The translations under genes were made by a program, and so were the position numbers. A stretch of DNA of 28,812 bases from an uncultured Fusobacterium sp. (GTDB taxonomy: Bacteria > Fusobacteriota > Fusobacteriia > Fusobacteriales > Fusobacteriaceae), in the NCBI GenBank assembly GCA_900542625.1, contig UQOH01000021.1:1-28812 (forward strand), read 5' to 3'. Of the stretch, positions 1-6,679 are shown piece after piece. Position 1 is the first letter of the stretch. Each line of letters begins with the position of its first letter. A model generated the notes under the pieces. That model was not told the DNA's origin. It was given only the letters and a program-made list of their open reading frames with translations, and ran no database searches.

Positions 1-51
1 ATGACCTACGCCTTAGGAGGGCGTCGCTCTATCCAACTGAGCTACAGAATC
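1..51 (-). tRNA. tRNA-Arg(CCT), 5' half only
   Basis: On the minus strand the sequence begins with a 7-nt acceptor strand (51-45), followed by TA, a GCTC/GAGC D-stem with a TTGGAT loop, and a 5-bp anticodon stem ACGCC/GGCGT. The 7-nt loop CTCCTAA carries anticodon CCT at 15-17, which reads AGG arginine codons. The variable loop begins at about 7 and the T-arm and 3' acceptor lie beyond the window edge. The gene is therefore cut by the window, not broken. Arg(CCT) is the expected minor isoacceptor in an AGA-rich genome. Confidence 0.9.
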
Positions 52-59
52 ACTCAAAT

Positions 60-88
60 ATTATACAATATTTTTCTTTTTTTTTGAA
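60..88 (-). promoter_or_regulatory. promoter of tRNA-Arg
   Basis: On the minus strand a TTCAAA hexamer (83-88) is followed by a 17-bp spacer and a perfect TATAAT (60-65). The predicted start site at about 52-54 is only 1-3 nt before the mature tRNA 5' end at 51, so the primary transcript would have almost no 5' leader. The -35 matches the consensus at 4 of 6 positions. Confidence 0.5.
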
Positions 89-92
89 GAAT

Positions 93-851
93 TTATTTTT
101 CTAAACTGCCTTTCAATCCATATATAAGATGTTTCTGTCCCAGTCCTCCAAGAAGTTTCATCTTATTAAAATAATCTGTAACAAGGTTATTTTTTGAGTT
201 GATTTCATTGTAATAATCATAAAAATCTTTAATCTCGTTCATAAAATGACTGTCGCTTCCAAAAGTTATTCCAAGATTATATTTTCTTTGAAGCTCTTCT
301 GCAATAAGATTTCTTGACTGAGGAAGTGCATGATTATGAATCTCTATTGCATCAACCCTTCCTATTACATTATAAATATAATCTTTGTTTTTTATAAAAT
401 TTTTCTGAGCTACTCCTGCTATATGAGGAATAGATTTGTAACATTCAAAATTTTCCAATGCTCTCAGATAATATTCTATATCTTTTGTTGTTTTTGCCAT
501 TCTTATCTTGCTTCTGTTAGGCTCAACATACCCTTTGTAAAAATAAACCATATCATCTTCAGATGCAAAGTATACCAGAAGTTCAAAACCGTCACAGCAC
601 CCAAGTTCCAAACCGGGAATAACATTTATTCCCATTTTTCTAAGAAGAATATTTCCTCCCACAGCGTTATGGTCTGTTACTGCTATGATATAATTTTTAT
701 CTTTCAGGTAATCAAAAAGACTCTTGCTGCTTATAAAGCCATCAGAATAATTTGTATGAATATGAAGGTCTGCAAAGACTTTATCCTTTCCCCTGTCAGT
801 GTAAAATCTTCTTAAAAATTCATCTAAAGTTTCCAAGTTTCCTAAACCCAT
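93..851 (-). CDS. PHP-domain metal-dependent phosphoesterase
   Basis: This 252-residue protein has the PHP (polymerase and histidinol phosphatase) metal-site motifs in order: DLHIH (H30, H32), TDH (D60, H61), E82, H143, IEIHNH (H172, H174) and GSDSH (D200, H202). Family members hydrolyse phosphoesters with a di- or trinuclear metal centre. The substrate cannot be read from the sequence. There is no signal peptide or membrane segment, so it is probably cytoplasmic. The start is supported by an AAGGAGG site seven bases upstream. It is the last gene of the thyA-dfr-cls operon, 12 nt after cls. The coupling to a phospholipid enzyme is suggestive but does not define a substrate. It is distinct from the YcdX-type PHP protein at 3840. 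I see no good hairpin terminator after the stop. Confidence 0.85.
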   Translation of the reverse strand: MGLGNLETLDEFLRRFYTDRGKDKVFADLHIHTNYSDGFISSKSLFDYLKDKNYIIAVTDHNAVGGNILLRKMGINVIPGLELGCCDGFELLVYFASEDDMVYFYKGYVEPNRSKIRMAKTTKDIEYYLRALENFECYKSIPHIAGVAQKNFIKNKDYIYNVIGRVDAIEIHNHALPQSRNLIAEELQRKYNLGITFGSDSHFMNEIKDFYDYYNEINSKNNLVTDYFNKMKLLGGLGQKHLIYGLKGSLEK

Positions 852-863
852 TTTTTTACCTCC

Positions 864-2318
864 TTAAATTACTGGAGATATCAATCGGCAGATTGACTCT
901 TTTATTTTTTCTTCTAATTTTCTTCCCTTCATTTTTTTATAATCTAAGGCTGCTGATTTTGAAATATCTTCAAAGAACATCTGTCTTAAATGTCCCACAA
1001 GTTCCAAATCGTAAACATTGAAATTAATCTCAAAGTTTTGATACAAACTTCTGTAATCAAAGTTTGCACTTCCAAAAGATGCAACCTGATTATCTATTAT
1101 TATCATTTTGCTGTGGAAAAATCCTTCTTGATATCTGTATACTTCTGCACCCATTTCAAGAAGTTCAACAATAAATCCTTGATTTGCCCAGTATACAAAT
1201 GGGTGATCTCCAACAGCAGGAACAATTATTTTTACCTCTACCCCAGAAAGAATTGCTATTCTAAGGCAGTCTAAAAGCAGATCATCAGGAACAAAATATG
1301 GTGTTTCAATATAAATAGATCTTTTGGCACTCATTATCAGATTTATAAAACAGTCTCTTATTGTTCTTGTCTGGTAATTAGGTCCGCTGCTTACTATCTG
1401 CATAGCATTTACATGAAACTTTTCTTTGTTCTCTTCTATCTGTTCAATTCTTTTACGAAGATGTTTATCCATATCTTTCAAGCTTACTCCCTGATGAACG
1501 AAGTTCCATGTAATATAGAACTCTCTGTCAGCATCAACTGCAATCTCTCCTGCTATTCTTGCTCCTGTATCACGCCAGTTTCCAAGCTTTCCTTTGCCTA
1601 TATATTCTTTTCCAATATTAAATCCTCCTGTATAAAGAATAAGACTGTCTATTATACAAAGCTTTCTGTGGTCACGGTAGTTTGCTCTCAGATTTCCAAA
1701 TCTGAAAATTGGAAAACGTGAAGGAAAGAAAGTTTTTATTTCTGCTCCTGCCTCTTCCAGTTCTCTGATTCTTTTTTTCTTGATAATCTTAGTTCCTATA
1801 CCGTCTTTGATTATCTTAACTTTTAATCCTGCCTTAGCTTTCAGCAGAAGTTCATCATAAATAATTCCTCCGAATTCATCATCATTAAAGATATAATATT
1901 CCATGTTTATTGTTTCTTTGGCATTTTTTATATCTTCAATCATTCTTTGGAAAAAAGAGTTTCCCTCTTTAAAAAAATAAACATTATTAAGGAATGTAGC
2001 TTTGTTTCCCACAGTCTGTGTAATATAATTTACAAGTCTGGCTCTTTTTTCAACAAGCTGCACCTTATAATGATTTTCTTTATATATTTGTCTTAAAAAA
2101 TTTCTTGTATAAAACTTTTCTGTTTTTCTTTTTTTATAAAATTTCATTCCGAAAAACAGATACGCTATAAATCCAACATAAGATGTTAAAAGCAAAATTG
2201 TTATCCAAAATAATGTATATACAGGTCTTTTTCTCTCGAAGAAAAGCACCACTGACGCCAGAAATATATTTGCAATAAATATATAATCACTCAACAAATG
2301 TAAAACATACTGCAGCAT
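864..2318 (-). CDS. cls: cardiolipin synthase (phospholipase D family)
   Basis: Cardiolipin synthase condenses two phosphatidylglycerol molecules to cardiolipin plus glycerol at the membrane. The 484-residue protein has two N-terminal transmembrane segments (about 8-27 and 34-56), then two PLD catalytic HxKx4D motifs, H217/K219/D224 and one starting at H402. Each is followed by the expected G-G-F-N or G-S-A-N-F-D context. Length and layout are those of bacterial ClsA-type enzymes. The ATG is preceded by AAGGAG. It follows the dihydrofolate reductase gene by 18 nt and precedes the PHP gene by 12 nt, so all four are likely co-transcribed. The functional family is secure. The preferred donor lipid (PG or PE) is not readable here. 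Confidence 0.93.
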   Translation of the reverse strand: MLQYVLHLLSDYIFIANIFLASVVLFFERKRPVYTLFWITILLLTSYVGFIAYLFFGMKFYKKRKTEKFYTRNFLRQIYKENHYKVQLVEKRARLVNYITQTVGNKATFLNNVYFFKEGNSFFQRMIEDIKNAKETINMEYYIFNDDEFGGIIYDELLLKAKAGLKVKIIKDGIGTKIIKKKRIRELEEAGAEIKTFFPSRFPIFRFGNLRANYRDHRKLCIIDSLILYTGGFNIGKEYIGKGKLGNWRDTGARIAGEIAVDADREFYITWNFVHQGVSLKDMDKHLRKRIEQIEENKEKFHVNAMQIVSSGPNYQTRTIRDCFINLIMSAKRSIYIETPYFVPDDLLLDCLRIAILSGVEVKIIVPAVGDHPFVYWANQGFIVELLEMGAEVYRYQEGFFHSKMIIIDNQVASFGSANFDYRSLYQNFEINFNVYDLELVGHLRQMFFEDISKSAALDYKKMKGRKLEEKIKESICRLISPVI

Positions 2319-2336
2319 CTTCTTCTCCTTTTGACA

Positions 2337-2807
2337 CTATTTTTTATATACACATGCTGTAAAATCTCCATATTCAGTTTCTGAAACAAGTTTGTATCCA
2401 TAGTCCTCAACATTTGGGAAATAAAGAGGATTAGATGCTGGTGCTGTTTCAACATGAGGTTTTAGTTTAGATATGTATATCTCATCAATGTCATAATTTT
2501 CAAGATAATATTTATAAATTGTATAACCACCGCATACGAAAATATCTTTTCCTGTGTTTTCATATTTTTTCATAATATTTTCCAATTTTGTATCAAGAGT
2601 CAAAACAACTACCTCTCTGTTTTTCTTCATTAAATTTATTGGAACATATTTTGCAGTGTTCTCACCAAATAAAACCACATTTCCTATTGTTTTTGATTTA
2701 TAATAATTCAGTTCTTCCATAGAGTGCCATAAAAGCCCGTTTCCCTCAGGAACTCTGTCACCTATCAGATTATCTTTTCCAACACACACAATCATATTTA
2801 ATTTCAT
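2337..2807 (-). CDS. folA: dihydrofolate reductase
   Basis: This enzyme reduces dihydrofolate to tetrahydrofolate with NADPH, regenerating the folate oxidised by thymidylate synthase. The 156-residue length is typical. The N-terminus has the VGKDNLIG segment, then GLLWHSMEEL, where Glu32 lies at the position of the catalytic acid (Asp27 in the E. coli enzyme). VVLFGENTAKYVP corresponds to the usual MGRxTxxSIP stretch and is divergent. The FVCGGYTIYKYYL segment is the conserved GGxxIY cofactor region. It starts only 3 nt after the thyA stop, so the two are translationally close. The divergence from the standard MGR motif means it may differ in antifolate binding, which is inference only. Confidence 0.88.
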   Translation of the reverse strand: MKLNMIVCVGKDNLIGDRVPEGNGLLWHSMEELNYYKSKTIGNVVLFGENTAKYVPINLMKKNREVVVLTLDTKLENIMKKYENTGKDIFVCGGYTIYKYYLENYDIDEIYISKLKPHVETAPASNPLYFPNVEDYGYKLVSETEYGDFTACVYKK

Positions 2808-2810
2808 ATT

Positions 2811-3635
2811 TTAAATAGCCACCTCATAACTTATTTTATCTCCATACTGATAATTTTCTATAACAACATCATCAGGTTTAAAATCATAAACTGAAGTGAA
2901 GTTTTCAATTTTTAAAACTGCTCCATCAAAAGCAGGTCTTTTTATCTGCTCTAAAAGTTCAGGCATATGTCTGTCATAAATATGTACATTGTGAATATTC
3001 CATATTATTTCAGCAGGTTCAAGCCCGCATTCCATAGCCACAAGTTTATGAAGAACAGAATACTGGAACACATTTGCAACAAGCCCAAGAGCCACATCAC
3101 AGCTTCTTTGTCTTACTTCTAAATAAAGTTTTCCATTGATTACAGACCATTGTGTAAGATGCACACAAGGTGTAAGTGCCATTTGGTCAAGCTCTTCAGG
3201 AACCCAGATCTCTGTCATTATTCTACGGCTGTTAGGATTTTTTTTCAATTCTTCAACAACATAATCAAGCTGACTTCTGTATCCAAATGTTTTTTTGGCA
3301 ATCTGATATCCATAAGCTTTTCCGATTGTGCCGTCTTTCATTTTCCATTCGTCCCAGAATTTACATTTTAATTTGTTAAGCTCTTCAACATCATTTGACT
3401 GCATAATCCATATCCAGTAAAGTTCTCTTATGGGAGCTTTGTTTGGAGCAAATCTTGTTGTAATAAGATGAGCCTCATCAGTTGAATTATCCAGTCTGAA
3501 TTGATATCCTATATAGCTTTTATAGTGTGCGGGAGTTCCGTCTGCATATTTTGTACGGACATTTCCCTTGCTCCATATTCCTTTTTCATCAATAGTTTTT
3601 ACAATATCATTATATATTTTATCGAATTTCCCCAT
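2811..3635 (-). CDS. thyA: thymidylate synthase (ThyA type)
   Basis: Thymidylate synthase converts dUMP to dTMP using methylene-tetrahydrofolate, giving the dihydrofolate that the next gene product reduces. The 274-residue protein has the nucleophile in MALTPC (Cys157), the phosphate-binding pair in NSRRIM, QRSCD (R177, D180), the dUMP Asn188 and HIY (H218, Y220). Two positions differ from the E. coli type. The residue after the nucleophile is Val rather than His, and the usual PFN before Asn188 reads VAN. I recall a Bacillus/phage phi3T-like subgroup with such changes but cannot check it here. The start has GGAAG upstream. It is the first gene of a four-gene operon. Confidence 0.93.
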   Translation of the reverse strand: MGKFDKIYNDIVKTIDEKGIWSKGNVRTKYADGTPAHYKSYIGYQFRLDNSTDEAHLITTRFAPNKAPIRELYWIWIMQSNDVEELNKLKCKFWDEWKMKDGTIGKAYGYQIAKKTFGYRSQLDYVVEELKKNPNSRRIMTEIWVPEELDQMALTPCVHLTQWSVINGKLYLEVRQRSCDVALGLVANVFQYSVLHKLVAMECGLEPAEIIWNIHNVHIYDRHMPELLEQIKRPAFDGAVLKIENFTSVYDFKPDDVVIENYQYGDKISYEVAI

Positions 3636-3668
3636 TATTACTTCCTTTCATAAATTTATTCTCTATAC

Positions 3669-3697
3669 ATTTTATCACAAAAATAAAATTATTTACA
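3669..3697 (-). promoter_or_regulatory. candidate promoter of the thyA operon
   Basis: On the minus strand there is TGTAAA (3692-3697), a 17-bp spacer and TAAAAT (3669-3674) preceded by TGA, an extended -10. The start site would be about 3662, giving a 5' leader near 27 nt. The -35 is weak, so the call rests mainly on the extended -10 and position. Confidence 0.4.
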
Positions 3698-3757
3698 GAA
3701 TAAAAAAAGCTCAGCAGAAAAAGTACACTCTAAAAAAGCAAATATATTAGAATCATA

Positions 3758-3776
3758 CACAAATTTGTGCTATAAT
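3758..3776 (+). promoter_or_regulatory. extended -10 promoter of the YcdX-like gene
   Basis: A perfect TATAAT (3771-3776) is preceded by TGC, making an extended -10 element. No convincing -35 is seen; TTAGAA at 3747-3752 is the best. A 12-bp perfect palindrome CACAAATTTGTG (3758-3769) lies directly against the -10, in the spacer, where a repressor could act. Confidence 0.5.
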
Positions 3777-3839
3777 ACTAATATGGGTCATATAAGTTTG
3801 ATTTTAATTTTTTAACTTTTTATATATAAGGAGTACAAA

Positions 3840-4610
3840 ATGGATTATAAAATTGATTTACATGTGCACAGCAACACAAACGTTCATGCTTTCAGTACCA
3901 TAAAAGAAAATGCTGATTATGCAGCAGAAACAGGAATGAAAGTTATAGCAATTACAAATCACGGACCTGCTCTTGAAGATACACCTCACTGGTGGCAGCT
4001 TATTAATATAAGGGTTATTCCTGACTATATTAATGGTGTAAGAGTATTAAAAGGAGTAGAGGCAAATATTGTTGGAGAAAATGCTGATATTGATATAAAT
4101 CAGAAAATTTATGAACAGCTTGATATAATCCTTGCAGGTTTTCACGGAAATCATCTGTATCCTAAATTTACTGAAAAAGAAAAAAATACAAGAGCTGTTA
4201 TAAATCTTATCAAATCGCAAAAAGCAGATATTCTCGTACATTTAGGAAATCCAGAGTTTCCAATAGACTATGAACTTACAGCAAAAACTGCAAAAGAATA
4301 TAATGTAGCTCTTGAGCTTAACAACAGTTCTCTTGGAGGAACAAGAAAAGGTTCTGAAGAAACATGCAGAGAACTTGCTAAATATGCTAAGCAGTATGGG
4401 TGCTATATCTGCATAAATACAGATTCACATTATTGTGCTCAGATAGGACATACACCTCTTGCAGGAAAAATTGCTGAAGAATTAGATTATCCTGAACACT
4501 TAATTTTAAACAGTTCAGAAGATGTGCTGTTTAACTTTCTTGACTTAAGAAAATCTTTAAGACCAAAAGAAATCCATGACAAATATATAGAAACTTATTT
4601 TTCAAAATGA
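3840..4610 (+). CDS. YcdX-like PHP phosphatase
   Basis: This 256-residue PHP-family hydrolase has a full trinuclear metal set: H8, H10, H16, H41, E74, H102, H134, D195 and H197. The spacing follows that of E. coli YcdX (H7, H9, H15, H40, E73, H101, H131, D192, H194), with only a small insertion before H134. YcdX has phosphatase activity on simple phosphoesters; its natural substrate is not settled. Residues 1-11 give the MDYKIDLHVHS signature. The start has AAGGAG nearby (ATATAAGGAGTACAAA). It is transcribed alone, divergently from thyA. It ends in TGA, and a second in-frame TGA follows after two codons, so no selenocysteine extension is likely despite selC nearby. Confidence 0.88.
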   Translation: MDYKIDLHVHSNTNVHAFSTIKENADYAAETGMKVIAITNHGPALEDTPHWWQLINIRVIPDYINGVRVLKGVEANIVGENADIDINQKIYEQLDIILAGFHGNHLYPKFTEKEKNTRAVINLIKSQKADILVHLGNPEFPIDYELTAKTAKEYNVALELNNSSLGGTRKGSEETCRELAKYAKQYGCYICINTDSHYCAQIGHTPLAGKIAEELDYPEHLILNSSEDVLFNFLDLRKSLRPKEIHDKYIETYFSK

Positions 4611-4615
4611 AATAG

Positions 4616-4645
4616 TTGAATAAATATATAAAAAAATAGTATAAT
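4616..4645 (+). promoter_or_regulatory. promoter of fabK
   Basis: TTGAAT (4616-4621), an 18-bp spacer and TATAAT (4640-4645) lie 57 nt upstream of the fabK start. There is no terminator between the YcdX-like gene and this promoter, so some read-through from upstream is possible. Confidence 0.65.
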
Positions 4646-4701
4646 ATTTGTTGTTGGTAAAGAAATAAAACAGAAATTTGTAAAATTAATCAGGAGGATT
4701 T

Positions 4702-5649
4702 ATGAAAAATAATAGAGTTTGTGGCCTTTTAGGGATAAAATATCCAATAATTCAAGGAGCTATGGCTTGTATAGCAGATGGAAATCTTGCAGGCCACGTT
4801 TCTAAAGAAGGAGGTCTTGGAATTATTGCCGGTGGAGGTATGCCGTTAGATATTTTAAGAAACGAAATAAGAAAAGCTAAGGCTATCACTTCAAATCCAT
4901 TTGGTGTAAATCTTATGCTTATGATGCCTAATGTTGGAGATCAGATAGATATCTGTATTGAAGAGGGAGTTAAGGTTGTAACTACAGGAGCAGGAAATCC
5001 CGGAGTATATATGGAAAAATTAAAAGCTGCAGGAATAAAAGTAATTCCTGTTGTAGCATCTGTTGCTCTTGCAAAAAGAATGGAAAGAATAGGTGCTGAT
5101 GCTCTTGTTGCAGAGGGAATGGAAGCAGGAGGACACATTGGAGAAATCACAACTATGGCTTTAGTTCCTCAGGTTGCTGAAGCAGTTTCAATCCCTGTTA
5201 TAGCTGCAGGAGGAGTTGGAGGAGGAAAACAGTTTTTAGCTGCTTTTGCTCTTGGTGCAGAAGGTGTTCAGGTTGGAACTAAATTTATCGTTGCTGATGA
5301 ATGTAATGTACATGATAATTATAAAGAGGCTATTATCAAAGCTAAAGACAGATCAACTGTTGCTACAGGAAACTACACAGGACACCCTGTAAGAGTTATT
5401 GAAAACAAACTTGCTAAAGAAATGCTTGAAATGGAAAAACACGGAGCATCTGTTGAAGAACTTGAAAAAATAGGAACAGGAAAATTAAGACTTGCTGCTA
5501 TTGATGGAGATGTAAAAGAGGGAAGTGTTATGTCCGGGCAGGTTGCAAGTATGGTTACAAAAAGAGAACCTGTAAAAGATATTTTAGAAGGATTAATGAA
5601 AGATTTAGAAGCTGCTGAAAAAAATCTTTTTGACTATTTTGGAAAATAA
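4702..5649 (+). CDS. fabK: enoyl-ACP reductase II (FMN-dependent FabK)
   Basis: FabK catalyses the final NAD(P)H-dependent reduction of trans-2-enoyl-ACP in type II fatty acid synthesis and is not related to FabI. The 315-residue protein follows the Streptococcus FabK pattern along its length: YPIIQGAMA near the N-terminus, GGLGIIAGGG, PFGVNLML, VVTTGAGNP, AEGMEAGGHIG (with His145 at the catalytic His position), IPVIAAGG for the FMN phosphate, and GAEGVQVGTKF. The related nitronate monooxygenases share the fold, but the GGHIG context and overall match favour FabK. The start has CAGGAGG upstream. It stands alone with its own promoter and terminator, and a fabG-type gene lies 2.5 kb downstream under a separate promoter. 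Confidence 0.9.
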   Translation: MKNNRVCGLLGIKYPIIQGAMACIADGNLAGHVSKEGGLGIIAGGGMPLDILRNEIRKAKAITSNPFGVNLMLMMPNVGDQIDICIEEGVKVVTTGAGNPGVYMEKLKAAGIKVIPVVASVALAKRMERIGADALVAEGMEAGGHIGEITTMALVPQVAEAVSIPVIAAGGVGGGKQFLAAFALGAEGVQVGTKFIVADECNVHDNYKEAIIKAKDRSTVATGNYTGHPVRVIENKLAKEMLEMEKHGASVEELEKIGTGKLRLAAIDGDVKEGSVMSGQVASMVTKREPVKDILEGLMKDLEAAEKNLFDYFGK

Positions 5650-5652
5650 ACA

Positions 5653-5685
5653 ATAAGGGGACGATTGCAGTCCCCTTTATTTTTT
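5653..5685. terminator. bidirectional intrinsic terminator after fabK
   Basis: AAGGGGAC (5655-5662) and GTCCCCTT (5670-5677) form a perfect 8-bp stem with a 7-nt loop. A T-rich tract follows to 5685 and an A-rich tract precedes. It serves fabK on the plus strand and can also serve the convergent gene ending at 5684. Confidence 0.85.
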
Positions 5686-6334
5686 ATATCTCTTTCTTAA
5701 TTTCGTAAACATATCCTAAAATATTGTCAGTTTTATCAAACATATATTTGCATGTTTTCTGGAATGCTTTTATTCCGTATTTCCATTCCATTCCGTTTAT
5801 AATAAGCTCTTTTGTTTTTACAGGGAATACTAAATATCCATTTATTACTATATATATAAATCTCTGTTTATTTCCTTTAGCTTTTGGAAGCTCTTCGTAT
5901 CCTGCCAAATCGTTTATCATATCTTCTGTAAGAAGATATTTTTTTATATCCATTTTTTTATAATTTTCAAGTTCTTCTATATATCCATGCAGATCAAGTT
6001 TGTCTGCTGAAATTTCAACAGAAAACACACTTGTTATTATTTCAAGCCATAAATCAGCCTTTGCAAGAGATGCTTTGTTTACACCTTTATACACTCTCTG
6101 TTTTGTGTTTGGGTACCCTCCTGTTATATCAAATATAACTTCTGAATTAAGAGTATTTTTTGTTGAAAAAGGTTCGCTGGAGTCTATTACAGCAATTTGT
6201 ATTCTCTCGTTGGAAGCAGGATCCTCTTCTATATCTGCTTTATAAAAAAATTTTTTCAGCTGTTCTTCAACACTTTTTATATTTGTATAAATTGATATTT
6301 TTCTCAATTCTTTTTCATCACTTATATATCTCAT
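5684..6334 (-). CDS. uncharacterised protein, 216 residues
   Basis: I do not recognise this protein. The ATG at 6334 is chosen because GGAGG lies five bases before it; an in-frame TTG four codons upstream would place its start inside that ribosome site. The product is soluble, with no signal peptide or transmembrane segment, and is rich in Lys, Glu, Ile and Tyr. The middle has an FDITGGYPNTKQRVYKG stretch and then KASLAKADLWLEIITSVF, which looks helical. A hydrophobic strand, RFIYIVINGYLVFPV, occurs late. No catalytic motif stands out. It is transcribed alone, divergent from selC and convergent with fabK. Codon use is like its neighbours, so recent transfer is not indicated. Confidence 0.75.
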   Translation of the reverse strand: MRYISDEKELRKISIYTNIKSVEEQLKKFFYKADIEEDPASNERIQIAVIDSSEPFSTKNTLNSEVIFDITGGYPNTKQRVYKGVNKASLAKADLWLEIITSVFSVEISADKLDLHGYIEELENYKKMDIKKYLLTEDMINDLAGYEELPKAKGNKQRFIYIVINGYLVFPVKTKELIINGMEWKYGIKAFQKTCKYMFDKTDNILGYVYEIKKEI

Positions 6335-6372
6335 TGAAACCTCCAAAATTTATAGCTTTCTTCATATTTACC

Positions 6373-6381
6373 ATTATATCA
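6373..6381 (-). promoter_or_regulatory. extended -10 for the gene at 5684-6334
   Basis: On the minus strand TGATATAAT (6373-6381) is an extended -10 element placed about 32 nt upstream of the gene's Shine-Dalgarno site. The matching -35 is poor (GTGGAA or TGGAAT), as is usual for extended -10 promoters. Confidence 0.45.
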
Positions 6382-6424
6382 TTTTTCCTGTAAAATTCCA
6401 CCTTGTAATTTATTTTTATAATTT

Positions 6425-6453
6425 TTGTTTTTTATGTGTAAAAATGATATAAT
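6425..6453 (+). promoter_or_regulatory. promoter of selC
   Basis: TTGTTT (6425-6430), a 17-bp spacer and TATAAT (6448-6453) preceded by TGA. The predicted start at about 6460 gives a leader of roughly nine bases before the tRNA. Confidence 0.6.
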
Positions 6454-6468
6454 GTTTTAGTATTTTAT

Positions 6469-6561
6469 GGAAATGGATGAGAGCTGGTGTTCTCGGCAGT
6501 CTTCAAAACTGACTTGGCGGTTGTAACCGCTGGTAGGTTCGATTCCTACACATTTCCGCCA
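6469..6561 (+). tRNA. selC: selenocysteine tRNA (anticodon TCA)
   Basis: This is a 93-nt tRNA with encoded CCA. The loop CTTCAAA (6501-6507) places anticodon TCA at 6503-6505, which reads UGA. It has a long variable arm with a perfect 6-bp stem GCGGTT/AACCGC (6517-6530), a T-arm GTAGG-TTCGATT-CCTAC and an acceptor GGAAAT.../...ATTTCC closed by GCCA. The 5' GGAA and 3' TTCCGCCA ends and the length of the D and variable arms match bacterial tRNA-Sec, not tRNA-Ser or a suppressor. The eighth acceptor pair, typical of tRNA-Sec, would be a G-A mismatch here. selA, selB and selD are not in the window. Confidence 0.95.
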
Positions 6562-6582
6562 ATATATAAAATTTATTAATTC

Positions 6583-6612
6583 TTGACATAAAATATAAAT
6601 ACCTGTTAAAAT
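6583..6612 (+). promoter_or_regulatory. promoter upstream of pepV
   Basis: A perfect TTGACA (6583-6588) is followed by an 18-bp spacer and TAAAAT (6607-6612). It lies after selC and before a strong terminator, so transcripts starting near 6619 meet the hairpin after about ten bases. Confidence 0.6.
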
Positions 6613-6628
6613 TATATTAGGAATATGT

Positions 6629-6656
6629 GGGCAGTAATCTTTTACTGCCCTTTTTT
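6629..6656 (+). terminator. intrinsic terminator between selC and pepV
   Basis: GGGCAGTAA (6629-6637) pairs perfectly with TTACTGCCC (6642-6650) around a TCTT loop, followed by six T. It is well placed to end selC transcripts. It also lies inside the pepV 5' leader, 24 bases before the pepV ATG. Confidence 0.85.
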
Positions 6657-6679
6657 AAAAAAAATACAGGAGGAGATAT

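Noticed and set aside
3758..3769. Palindrome CACAAATTTGTG as a defined regulator site
   Set aside because: Its place beside the -10 is suggestive, but it is short, AT-rich and has no second copy in the window. It is mentioned only with the promoter.
4608..4616. TGA stop of the YcdX-like gene as a selenocysteine codon, given selC nearby
   Set aside because: Another in-frame TGA follows after two codons, the protein already has its full length, and no hairpin follows.
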